A stretch of 64,000 bases of DNA from Symsagittifera roscoffensis (Eukaryota; Xenacoelomorpha; Acoela; Convolutidae), in assembly GCF_963678635.1 (NCBI RefSeq), contig NC_087065.1:12483579-12547578 (forward strand), given 5' to 3'. Positions within the stretch are counted from its first letter, which is position 1, and the number at the start of each line of letters is the position of its first letter. The notes beneath the pieces are model-generated. The model was not told the origin of the DNA. It saw nothing but the letters and a program-made list of their open reading frames with translations, and made no database searches. Position numbers and translations under genes: made by a program. Shown in pieces: positions 8,880-17,825 of this stretch.

Positions 8880-10270
8880 GGAAAGAAATCAGTGATAGCA
8901 TCACAGTAATTGACTTCTTCCTCAACCCAGTGGGTAGTTTCAGACTGTATTTGATTCGATCTAAAATTTGGTGATTGAGATCGCGTTGAGTCTCGACTGT
9001 TATTGCTATTATAGCTTCCAGTGTTATATGGTCGACCTCTAGGGTTACTATTGAATTGCCTATTTTCTTGGTAGTAGAACTGTTTAGCAACTTGTTCATT
9101 TTCTCTGAATTTGTTTTCTCTGGGATACCTATCATCATAGGTTTGGGGTCTTTTGTTATTGAAAGACGATTGTGCATTAGCCTTTTGGAAATTGTTTCCG
9201 TTATAGTTATAATTATGGCGAATGCCATAGTTATTTTGGCTAGGATTTGAATTGTTAGTAGTTCTGTTTTGGTTATCCCAAAACCGGTTACTTGGGTTAG
9301 GGTTACTCTGGTTAGGGAAGTTATTCGGTCTTCGATATCGTTTATAATCGGTTTCAAATGAAACTCTTCGTTCATTTTTTGTTGTGAGCTCTTTTCGCAA
9401 CTTATTTACTTCGTCCTGAACTTGCTTTTTTGAACATCTAGATATAGAATGTCCATTCATTCTACAATATTCGCAGAATCGTGTACTATTAGGTCTTCCC
9501 TTGATGTCAGGGTGACGTCGTTGAAATGAAGTCTGGTCATTGATTGCACTAACTTCTTGATTCTTGATCAGTTTAGTTAGTTCTTTAATTTGAGATTCTA
9601 ATGAAGTCATTTTATCCGTTGTTGACTTATTAGCAGGATCAGTAGCAACAATGAATGTTAGATCCTTAGTAATTACTTGATTTGTGAATTGATCCCAATT
9701 GGCATTTGGATGTTCTATCATGTATTCATGAGCTTTTTGTTTAAGGGCTAGAGGTCTTAGTACCTTAATTGAGAAATCGATATACTTTTGACTTCTTTGT
9801 CTGGTTTGTATAGTTCTCTCAGCATTTTGAGCAGCTTCAGTAGCATGAACGGTTTCATCAATACTTTCGGGCCATCCTCTATCTACAGAAGATTTGATTC
9901 TGTGGAAATAATTTTTTATTAATTCGCCATCTTGGCGAGCTGCATTTTCAGCATCAATTCTATGTTTGAATTGATCTCGTCCGTCAGTAAATCTGTTTAG
10001 GAAGAGATCTTTGAGTTGTGCCCATGTGGTAGCATTGGTTACATTATCATTGAACCATTCAAGAGATGTATCAGTTAACAATGATCCGAATAGGGATCGT
10101 TGTCTGCTATCATAGCTGCGTCGTGCATCATTATCAGCAGGTCTTTGACCTAATGAGAAAAGAATTTTGTTTTCAACTGAATTCCAAAAAGCTGTAGCAT
10201 TTTGGTTCGGATCGTTTCCCGAAAATGTCATTAAAGACAAGTTGGGATGGGATATTGGGGTATCAGCCAT
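8867..10270 (-). CDS. gag: Element 1 gag polyprotein
   Basis: The 467-residue frame starts at ATG 10268-10270 and ends two codons after a frameshift site. Residues about 60-105 have the Trp/Phe-rich pattern of a Ty3/gypsy gag core (SLEWFNDNV, WAQLKDLFLNRF). A single CCHC zinc knuckle is intact at residues 266-279 (CEYCRMNGHSISRC, spacing 2-4-4). The C-terminal 160 residues are rich in Asn, Arg, Gln and Ser, as expected for RNA binding. A putative coiled coil lies at about 220-240. The frame is intact although pol is not, which suggests either recent insertion or mobilisation in trans. Confidence 0.88.
   Translation of the reverse strand: MADTPISHPNLSLMTFSGNDPNQNATAFWNSVENKILFSLGQRPADNDARRSYDSRQRSLFGSLLTDTSLEWFNDNVTNATTWAQLKDLFLNRFTDGRDQFKHRIDAENAARQDGELIKNYFHRIKSSVDRGWPESIDETVHATEAAQNAERTIQTRQRSQKYIDFSIKVLRPLALKQKAHEYMIEHPNANWDQFTNQVITKDLTFIVATDPANKSTTDKMTSLESQIKELTKLIKNQEVSAINDQTSFQRRHPDIKGRPNSTRFCEYCRMNGHSISRCSKKQVQDEVNKLRKELTTKNERRVSFETDYKRYRRPNNFPNQSNPNPSNRFWDNQNRTTNNSNPSQNNYGIRHNYNYNGNNFQKANAQSSFNNKRPQTYDDRYPRENKFRENEQVAKQFYYQENRQFNSNPRGRPYNTGSYNSNNSRDSTRSQSPNFRSNQIQSETTHWVEEEVNYCDAITDFFPLNY
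8873..8879 (-). promoter_or_regulatory. -1 ribosomal frameshift heptamer TTTAAAC at the gag-pol junction
   Basis: On the minus strand the gag frame reads T TTA AAC TAT TAA, which is the canonical X XXY YYZ slippery heptamer one sense codon before the gag stop. A slip of -1 there enters the pol frame, which is open without interruption to the protease. A short inverted repeat (ATCCT/AGGAT at 8824-8839) lies about 35 bases downstream and could be part of a stimulatory structure; I have not folded it. Confidence 0.8.
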
Positions 10271-10471
10271 TTTATATTTAGTTTAGAACTTAAAAAGAAA
10301 GATAGAAAAGTTTATAAATTTGTTTAGAAAACTTAAATTTCCGATTTGGAAATTTATTACTTCTCTTTATTTGTAAGAGAAATTTCAACAATTCTCCAGT
10401 TTGAGAATTGGAATCTTTGCTTTTTTATCTCTTTTTGAGACTTAAGCAATCTTTGCGAATTTTTAGAAGGT

Positions 10472-10491
10472 GAGCCTCACTGGTCGCACCA
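10472..10491 (-). other. Primer-binding site of element 1
   Basis: On the minus strand TGGTGCGACCAGTGAGGC follows the LTR end directly. Its complement ends CCA and reads as the discriminator A, a seven-base acceptor strand TGGTCGC and a T-stem CTCAC, so about 20 bases match a tRNA 3' end in register. I cannot name the isoacceptor. Confidence 0.75.
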
Positions 10492-11170
10492 ATTTACTAC
10501 GCTAGCAAAACTTATATACGTCGGACAAAACGCTTGCTAGGAATAAAGGGTCCTTTCTACTTTCTATCTTAGAAAGTAAATCTAAAATTCGCTGAGAAAT
10601 ATTTTATTAAAAAAGAAGTTAGTATGAATTTACAGCAAGTTGCCTTTTGACTCAATATTTATTTTTTACGGTGAGATTGGAGATATTTTTCTCTGAGATT
10701 GAATATTATTTTAGAGAAGGGTTGGGGTGGTTGAGGAGAGTGGTGGTGGTGGTAGAAGAGAAGTTATTGGAATGAATTCCCGTAGTTTTGAGCTTCTATT
10801 TATACTCAGATTGGGAAATCACGCCACTTTTCGTATCAAATGAGAAGTTTCTTTTAACTTCGTATTCTTTATTCGTACATTCGTATTTTACGAGAAGAAG
10901 GTTTCGTATGCTCGTACTTTACGAGAGGAATCGTTATTATTCGTATTGAATGAGAATAGTCGTTTCAATTCTCAATGCTTAAAACGTTATACGAATTATT
11001 CCAATAGCATTTCCCTTCCTTTTGCAAGGGAATAAAAGCATATTTCTTTTGGTGGTGGCGGCGGCGTCACATTTTGTGAACGCAATAAAATAATTCATGT
11101 TTCTGTTTCTATTTGAAATCAGAACAAAATGAACATTTCTCTTGATTTCTATAACATCTGCCACGTATTT
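10492..11170 (-). mobile_element. 5' LTR of element 1 (outer boundary approximate)
   Basis: The inner end is fixed by the primer site; the outer end near 11170 is a guess, since the partner LTR is outside the window. On the minus strand a strong TATAAATAG box lies at 10796-10804 and a polyadenylation signal AATAAA at 10613-10618. That would place a U3-R-U5 layout with R at about 10595-10770. Upstream of the TATA box U3 carries four related palindromic motifs. The untranslated leader between the primer site and gag spans 10271-10471. Confidence 0.65.
10830..10957 (-). promoter_or_regulatory. Repeated palindromic motif in the U3 of element 1
   Basis: Four related 18-base motifs lie at 10830-10847, 10880-10897, 10911-10928 and 10940-10957, with intervals of about 30-50 bases. 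The third contains the perfect palindrome CTCGTACTTTACGAG; the others vary around TTCGTAT-N-TACGAGAA. They begin about 25 bases upstream of the TATA box (minus-strand sense), a position suited to an enhancer bound by a dimeric factor. Function is inferred. Confidence 0.55.
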
Positions 11171-11397
11171 TTAATAAAAGAATTAAGAATAATATGATTG
11201 AATTTTTTCTTAAATAGCATGTATTTGCCGTGATAGCAAAAAATGATATGAAATAGTTTTTTTAGACACTTAAATCGATCTTTTAAAATGGATTTGAGTG
11301 AGATTTAGATGGACTTAAAATAGATTCGGATAGAATTACGAGAGATTCGTATAGATTTTGGTGAGTCGGTCATTCCATTCAAATCAAAAACCTGGAA

Positions 11398-11782
11398 ACC
11401 TGATCTGAGCATCTTAAAATATTGACTATTTCAGACCTTGTCCAGAAATGGTCCTTGTTTTGTTTGGACATGGACCTGTCTGAATCAGGAATGAGGGAGG
11501 AATGGATTTGGTCACAAACGCACAACTGCTCAAGGCTTGATTCAGACCTGGAAAATAATACTTGTCACAAATGCAGACCTGAGTAGATTTGAGCCCACGC
11601 AGATCTGACTCATGTGATTTCCAGGTCTGAACCAGGCCTTGAGCTGGTCTGGATTTGTGACAAAAATTCATACCTACTTGAATCCTGATTCAGACATGTC
11701 CATGTCGAAACAAAATATGGACCATGTATGGAGAAGATCTGAAATAGGCATATTTTTAAGATACTCAGATCTGATATCCAAG
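11398..11782. repeat. Foldback (long inverted repeat) element
   Basis: The left arm at about 11398-11485 matches the reverse complement of about 11680-11782 over roughly 90 bases with scattered mismatches; for example GGACATGGAC and its partner CATGTCCATGTC. The central part contains further short inverted pieces around GTCACAAA. There is no coding sequence. It is probably a non-autonomous DNA element; a second copy of the right arm is at 12030-12130. Confidence 0.6.
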
Positions 11783-11909
11783 TTTTTTTTAGGTAAGGGT
11801 AACGTACTAGTCTATAAAAATGTTCGTGAAATTTTTGAAAACTTACCAAAAAGCCACCTTATTAACAAGGGCAGCCAGTTAATTTTAAATCAGCGCTTGC
11901 TTCGACCAG

Positions 11910-11994
11910 GAGCGGATTTGGAATTTTTTCGAGAGGGAGGGTGTCGGGTTTTGTAATTTTTTCGAACTTTTTTTGGTCGATCAAACTGAGCAGG
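11910..11994 (+). mobile_element. hAT-like short element, truncated copy (family R1)
   Basis: It begins CAGGAGCGGATTTGG and continues through TCGAGAGGGAGGGTGTCGG to GGTCGATCAAA, where the adjoining duplication unit cuts it. It shares its first 85 bases with the copy at 12958. Confidence 0.5.
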
Positions 11995-12155
11995 TCTGGA
12001 TTCGTGACAAAAATATATACCTGCTTGAGACCTGATTCAGGCATGCCCACGTCAAAAAAAATATGGACCACGTGTAGGCAAGATCTGAAATATGCAAGTT
12101 TTTAAGATGCTCAGATCTGATCTCCAAGTTTTTGTTAGGTACGGGTAACGTACTA

Positions 12156-12857
12156 CAGTGCTGATTTAAATTAACCGGACAAAACGCGTTAAACTTGAAA
12201 TTTAAAACGCGTTTTTCTCAAATTGGGTTGAGTTTAGGTGAAAACTTATGAAGAAAAAACTTGCTTAAAATTTTAGCACAATTAAAATGGTTTAATCTTT
12301 TTTGCGATATTCGGGTCCAAAATTTTACCCTAAAAATGGGACATTTCGGCTTTTCTTAGTTAATAAAATATTACGCCGAAAATACCCAGTCGATCACAGA
12401 CATAATTAGATCAAAGTGAGCCCCTTATGTAGTCCAACAAACTTTAGGAAGGGTATATTCTCCAAAACCCTGTATAAGTTAATTTATTTTTGTTTACTAT
12501 ATAAAATACCAGCTTTTTATATAAAAACATTTTTTTAACGTTTTGCAATTCTTGGAGAATATTACCTTCTGTTTGTTGGGCTGCGTAAGGGGCTCACTTT
12601 GATCCAATTATATTTGTGATCGACTGGCTATTTTTGGCGTAATTTGTTATTAACTAAGAAAAGCCAAAATGACCCATTTTTGGGGTAACACTTTGGGCCC
12701 GAATTTCGCAAAACAGATTACACCATATTAATTCTGTTAAAGTTTTAAGCAAGTTTTGTCTCCATAAGTGTTCACCTAAATTCATCCCAACTTGAGAAAA
12801 ACGCGTTTGAAATTTCAAGTTTAGCTCGTTTTGTCCGGTTAACTTAAATCAGCACTG
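12156..12857. mobile_element. Non-autonomous Tc1/mariner-type element (702 bp)
   Basis: The ends are inverted: CAGTGCTGATTTAA at the left and TTAAATCAGCACTG at the right. Imperfect arms extend for about 310 bases each, including CGGACAAAACG, CTCAAATTGGGTTGAG and GGGGCTCACTTTGAT with their complements. It is flanked by TA on both sides (12154-12155 and 12858-12859). The paralogous unit at 11795-11815 shows the same flanks with a single TA, that is, the empty site. The CAGTGCTG end and TA duplication are those of the Tc1/mariner superfamily. No transposase frame is present. Confidence 0.85.
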
Positions 12858-12957
12858 TAGTCATTAAAAAAGCTCGTGAAGTTTTTGAAAACTTACCAAA
12901 AAGCCACCTTATTAACAAGGGCAGCCAGTTAATTTTAAATCAGCGCTTGCTTTGACC

Positions 12958-13331
12958 AGGAGCGGATTTAGAATTTTTTCGAGAGGGAGGGTGTCGGATT
13001 TTTAAAAAAAAATGTAAATTTTTGTCGAAATTTTTTTGGGTCGATCAAATTGGTTTGTCGAGCTCTCTCAAAACACTATACAGACCACGTTTTTGCCATG
13101 TTTTCCGCCTATGATATTTTTTTTAAAACAGGGCCCTAAAATACCAATTTAGCATTTTTTAGTAATTTTTGACGGTAATTACTCTCAAAATTGGCGGCTT
13201 TCGAAAATTTTTAGCGTCAATCGGCTGAAAATTAATGTCATAAAAAAGCACCGAAAGGGGGACCCTTTGATGTTTCAGGGGGTCAAATGTCTGCAATAAA
13301 ATGTTTACCCACCCCGCGTCCGCTCTTAGTT
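12958..13331 (+). mobile_element. hAT-like short element (family R1)
   Basis: It starts CAGGAGCGGATTTAG and ends near GTCCGCTCTTA, a degenerate inverted match. Internal landmarks shared with other copies are TCGATCAAATTG, CGAGCTCTCTCAAA and AAAGGGGGACCCTTTGA. There is no coding sequence. Confidence 0.6.
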
Positions 13332-13589
13332 TCAATCACAGCCAAAACTAAATTACAATTTTATTTTCAACGAAAATCGATTGCTTATTTTTAACTTTTT
13401 CAAAGTGATATCAGTAGTGCTTGAAGTACCTGTTTTTGCGATAAAAAAAAAACACCGCATACCGTTTAGTTCCTTCTCATCCCTAGTGAGGTGGTCAGAA
13501 CAAAAACACAATTGGAACTGAAAATCATGTCACCTAGATAACAACTCTAACATAGATAACAATTCTATCGAAAGCCTAAGGAAATATTA
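13332..13589. other. Intergenic, nothing recognised
   Basis: A/T-rich sequence between the R1 element and the 3' end of the transporter-like gene. I see no reading frame or repeat match here. Confidence 0.4.
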
Positions 13590-15328
13590 TCAAATTTCAA
13601 AACCAAGATTGCGAGAAAAAAGAATCTCACGATTCTTGTTGAAAGACTTGGCCAGCTGTTCCACAATCGCCAGACATATATATCCGACTACAAACAGAAG
13701 TATGGCTGAGAACTGGATCGCATCTTGCCAGCCAGAAGAAGAAGAAGAGTTGTTGCCACTGTTCTTGAAGTAGGTGAAGGCGACCCCTGAGATGACCTGA
13801 CCCACTGGCAGGGCTATCTGAGTGAAGGCACTGGCTGCCTTACACTGGCTCATCTGAAAGAGGAACACATAAGTATGTTTGTCAATTAGCTAAGACATTT
13901 CTTAATCAATAGGTTGGTGGATCGAGGCCCACCATGATCGATGATTGTTGCATGAAACTGCATACCAGAGAAATGACCCTAAAACGCATGAGGTTCAAAC
14001 CAAGGGCACTTCAGCACCTCTGCATAGCTCTTATGTTGATCACGTCCTTTGTCGATGACTGTTACGAACTTAATTTACGAAAGTTAACTTTAGTTGACTC
14101 AGCATAACATTTTTTAACTCAAACTTAACTTTAACTTAACTTAAATTATCTTAACAATTTTTGAATATAATCATCAGATATTATTATTTTTCTCGATACT
14201 GGCCTGACTCTTGAGGGGGAAGTAGTTTTGGCCTTGAATTGAGACGGCGTAGTAGACGAAGTTGCAGCCGACCCCGTAGCCGATGCCCAGAGCGCAGAAC
14301 ATGGTCACTAAACTGGTGCACTTTGAGGCCAAGTAGAGACTCACTATGCACACGAACTGACCAAGCTGGAAAAGCCCAAAACAAATTATGCCCAAAACAA
14401 ATTATGCTAATTAGCCAGGGACTCACAGAAATTGAAAATTGTGTAGCTACTTAAACTGCTGCTCTTAAACCTTGCACATTTGTTGCTAGAAGATGCATAA
14501 TTAAAGAATCAAAATTAAAAAATTTTGTTGGTTTTTTTTCGATTTTTTTTCAGGAGTAGGGGCATTCTGTCTCAATTTGTTCAGACCCTCCTGAAATGCC
14601 AAAAAGACCCATTTTTCTTACAATTTTGTCGTCCTAGGCAACAAAATAAGCAAAACTGCCTTTTTTAGAAGGTTTTCTACCATCTAGGGTTCAAATGCCA
14701 AAACTAGGGTTTTCTAGGTCCACACCATGTAGGGTTCAATGTAGATTTCAAAAATCGAATAAAAAAGAACCGATGTGAAAAAAATTGATGTGAAATCAAA
14801 AAAAAACCTTAAAATCAGTCGCTTGATATTGCTTGAAGGTTCTTGAAAATTTGAGTGACAACTAATTCCATTTTAAATACTTTTGTCGTTCAATGTTTTT
14901 GCAGATTTTAAGCACATACGCACCTTGATGAAAGTGAAGCTATTTTCAGGCGTCACGAAAACCCCACTGATAACTGTAAATGACGAAGTCAGGAACCAGG
15001 CGGCTGAAATGATCCAGCCAATGGCAGTGGTCGAAGTGTCGAAGTGTTCACGCATGTCATCAATGATCAAACTCAGTCCGTACGTAGGGGACATCGCGGG
15101 AACCAACATCAAGGTCAGAAGAACAATCGACGCCCACGCTTTCAGGTCGACTCTCCTTGACGATGACGCCGCTTGTTTCTCACAAACAGGATTGCTCGTT
15201 TTGATGTTTCCAGTTTCGGATCCAGATTTGATACTCGATTTGACCAAAATTCCTTGGGTGCTCAAGGGGCTATCCTCAAATTGTGGAACGTCCGATTTGC
15301 TTGCCGAGGCTCTACTATCTAACTCCAT
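13590..15328 (-). CDS. Monocarboxylate-transporter-like (major facilitator) gene, incomplete exon set
   Basis: Three minus-strand exons are visible. Exon 1 (15328-14924, 135 codons, ATG in GAAATGG context) encodes a hydrophilic N-terminus, then two membrane helices (ASIVLLTLMLVPAM and IGWIISAAWFLTSSFTVI); it ends at a GTGCGT donor. Exon 2 starts at 14365 after TTTTCCAG in matching phase and encodes two more helices plus GQNYFPLKSQA, the usual loop after helix 4 of SLC16-type carriers; its donor near 14190-14200 is uncertain. The last exon starts at about 13852 after TTTCAG and ends at TAA 13590. It encodes two helices (ALPVGQVISGVAFTYF and FSAILLFVVGYICLAIVE) that look like helices 11-12. No exon for helices 5-10 is visible in the 300 bases between, so the gene is rearranged, a pseudogene, or I have missed exons. 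The substrate is unknown. Confidence 0.6.
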
Positions 15329-15993
15329 TTCAGCTTTAGCCTGTTTAAGTTATTAATTATTATCAAAAATTCGGGAAAAAATAGGTCTAAAAGCAAAAGT
15401 AACTATAAATAGAATATTGGAATACAATTTAAACTGTTCATTATTGGACTGTTTCACAAACTGCTAAACAAAGTGATTTTGAAAGATCATCGTCACCGAG
15501 GGCTGACATCGTTATCTTTTGAAACCATGTCAAAAACTTCTCAAAGCAATTCTAACTCTAACTAAGTTAGATTAGGCTCTGAACTTCTTTCTCTGTTCTC
15601 TTTTCTGCATGCAGAGTATTGTAACTGTTCTTCTTCCAATATGGACATAGCAGATTATCTCAGTGTATCAACAAATATTCAAATATCGAACAAACGAAGT
15701 CATTTTGGTTTATGAGAAAAAGTTCCGATGCTTCAACCCTAGATGGTAGAAAACTTCAACATGAAAGAGTCAAAAGAAGTCTAAGAAAGAACGGGTGCAA
15801 AGTCGCTTCGAGATTCACACCCCTTGGTTCAGCCTCGGTTAAAATTGGCTTCAATCAACTTCACAGACCAAATTCATTGGAAACCGAGTTAAAAATGCCA
15901 AAAAAAAATCTTTTTTTAGATTAAAAATTGAGATTTGCACACGATAAAATTGTCTTTTAAGACTTCGACTCAAAAGTAACGTTTTTTTAGAGT
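15329..15993. other. Upstream region of the transporter-like gene
   Basis: A possible acceptor (TTAAACAG) lies just upstream of the start codon on the minus strand, so a 5' untranslated exon may exist. A 20-base inverted match links GTTTTCTACCATCTAGGGTT at about 14674 (in the intron) to its complement at about 15735. I see no other feature. Confidence 0.35.
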
Positions 15994-16190
15994 GCGGTTT
16001 GTATTTAGACAATCGTTTATTCACACTCGTCAGTAAACTGACAAATATTATATTAACCAATGAGAATCGAGATGAGAATGCAAACTTACGAAATAAATAA
16101 TTATTGTTTTTAAAATCTTCCTTGTCTCGTTTCTGATTGGTCAAAATTTGTCTGCTTTGTGACGAGTATAAATACGCTGTTGTCTTAATA
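15994..16190. repeat. Imperfect palindromic element (family R4)
   Basis: The left end (GTATTTAGACAATCG followed by ACTCGTC) is mirrored by GACGAGTATAAATAC and TTGTCTTAATAC at the right. Within it GAGAATCGAGATGAGAA pairs partly with TTCCTTGTCTCGTTTCTG. A related, truncated copy is at 35205-35345. It is a probable non-autonomous DNA element. Confidence 0.5.
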
Positions 16191-17553
16191 CTTCTGCTAG
16201 TTAGCCGTTTTGCTTTGTTTCGAGCTCCCGCATTACAATTGTTATATAGCACCAAATGTTTCTTTGGAAAACATTTAAGGGCTTAGATAAACTTCCAGGG
16301 TCTCAATTATGTGAGATTGAAGAACAACGTGCGGGTCGTTTTTGCTATACGGCCCAGGCCCTTAAAGATTCTGCTAGCAGCAGAGTTTAGCAGAACGGCA
16401 GAATTCGTCTTATAGAGCAGAAAACTTTATAGAGCAGCACATAGAGCAGAATTTCACTCATACGGTAGAATTCATCTATTTTTATCAAAAATATTTTCAA
16501 AATGCTAAAATAAATGTTGCAATTCTATTCGTCACAAGTAAAAAAACCCACATCTATGCTCTAATTCAACGATTTTTAATAAAAACTGCTCCATCTCTCA
16601 GAAATACAAAAAGTGCATCTATCCGCAACTCTACAAATCTACTATTTTGCTTCCCGAAAGTGCTCTGTTCGTTTTCCAATTCGACTTTTGTCGTATTTTT
16701 TTGTAATTGTTTGGTAATTTTTTGTCATAAATTTTAGTCATAAACGCTTGAATAATGAAAATTTTCTTCGAGCAGAAAAAGCAGAATTTTTTTATAAAGC
16801 AGAAGAGTTCGTTCTATGCCGCAGGAGAATTCTTTGAGGTTTGTAAACGGCCCAAAATTGATCTGTTTCATATTTCGAAAAAAAGATGCTCGAATCTGAT
16901 TGGTTGAAATTACTGCCAGCGAAACAAAATCAGATTTTTTATTAAACACAGAAGCTCGTTTAACGATTCTAATAAGTTTGGGCCGTATATTAGAAAAGAC
17001 CCAAAATTTTCACAAAAATTGCCTCAAATTTCAAATTCTCAAGTGTCGAAAGATGGTTGGGACTGTATCAATTTTGGCGTCGTTAAAATTTTTGCGAGAC
17101 GATTTTTTTTTCAAAGAAGCGCTTATCAGTTCTATATCAAATACCATCACATCTAGCTCAATTTTACCCTGAAATAGCTAAAAATTTATACGACTTCTTC
17201 ACCGAATTTTCAAGTATTCTCGTAAATTAGTTGAATGTAGAGGTCTTAAAAATATGAAGCCCTCAATCTTAAAACTGTAAAAAAGTTATTGCTAATTGTT
17301 TGCATCTAAAAAAATGTACAAAATAATAGTATCATATTCGAACAGTCTCTGTTGAATTATGGAATTCTTACAAAATTTTTGGAAAATGGGGAAAAAGCAG
17401 CCCGTTAAAGATATCCGATATTCATATTTTAGACATGAAAGATTCATTTCTTCCTGTTTTGAGGTTTTAATACTAGAGGGTTTGAAAATAGAATTTCCTA
17501 TTTTTCACTTGTTTTACAAAAGAAAAATGGTTGCTAAAGTTTAGTTCAAATGA
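16191..17553. other. Non-coding stretch, no gene seen
   Basis: A/T-rich. A loose cluster of AGAGCAGAA-type words lies at about 16370-16450 and 16770-16830. Short open frames here lack any recognisable protein pattern. Confidence 0.4.
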
Positions 17554-17558
17554 CAAAC

Positions 17559-17764
17559 TGTTGTGATTTGTTTTTAGTATCTTAAAATGATCTTCAGTAT
17601 TTTAATTAATACCTGTTAAACAGTTTAGTCACGATCATTGGTCGATATGAACGAAAGTTCAGTTGTCCTTTTTAACAATCTTAATTCAACTACTTCCTTT
17701 TACCGTTTTATCCTTTTAAGCTTATATACATAACTTGTACATATAGAACCATAGAATTAGAATA
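17559..17764 (+). repeat. 5' LTR of element 2
   Basis: It runs from TGTTGTGATTTG to GAATTAGAATA. It is followed at once by TTGGCCTAACAATAC, where a primer site TGGCC would be expected; the tRNA is not identified. Confidence 0.85.
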
Positions 17765-17825
17765 TTGGCCTAACAATACTCTAGAGCCACCGCATGCCTG
17801 GACCCAATGGAGCGACCAATTCCAA

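Larger units (their letters stand above)
11648..13000. repeat. Direct duplication, unit about 348 bp, second unit interrupted by a Tc1-type element
   Basis: The block 11648-11995 recurs from 11996 to about 13000 once the 702-bp insertion at 12156-12857 is removed. Landmarks in both units are CTGGATTYGTGACAAAAA, GATCTGAAATA, GGGTAACGTACTA and CACCTTATTAACAAGGGC. Each unit ends in the start of an hAT-like element with GAGCGGATTT. Confidence 0.75.

Noticed and set aside
8875..9375. 166-codon open frame overlapping gag on the same strand
   Set aside because: It lies over the low-complexity Asn/Arg-rich gag tail; its composition is a shadow of that repeat-like coding sequence and no motif is seen.
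13985..14010. GAGGTTCAAACC, resembling a tRNA T-arm
   Set aside because: No acceptor stem, D-arm or anticodon arm can be fitted around it.
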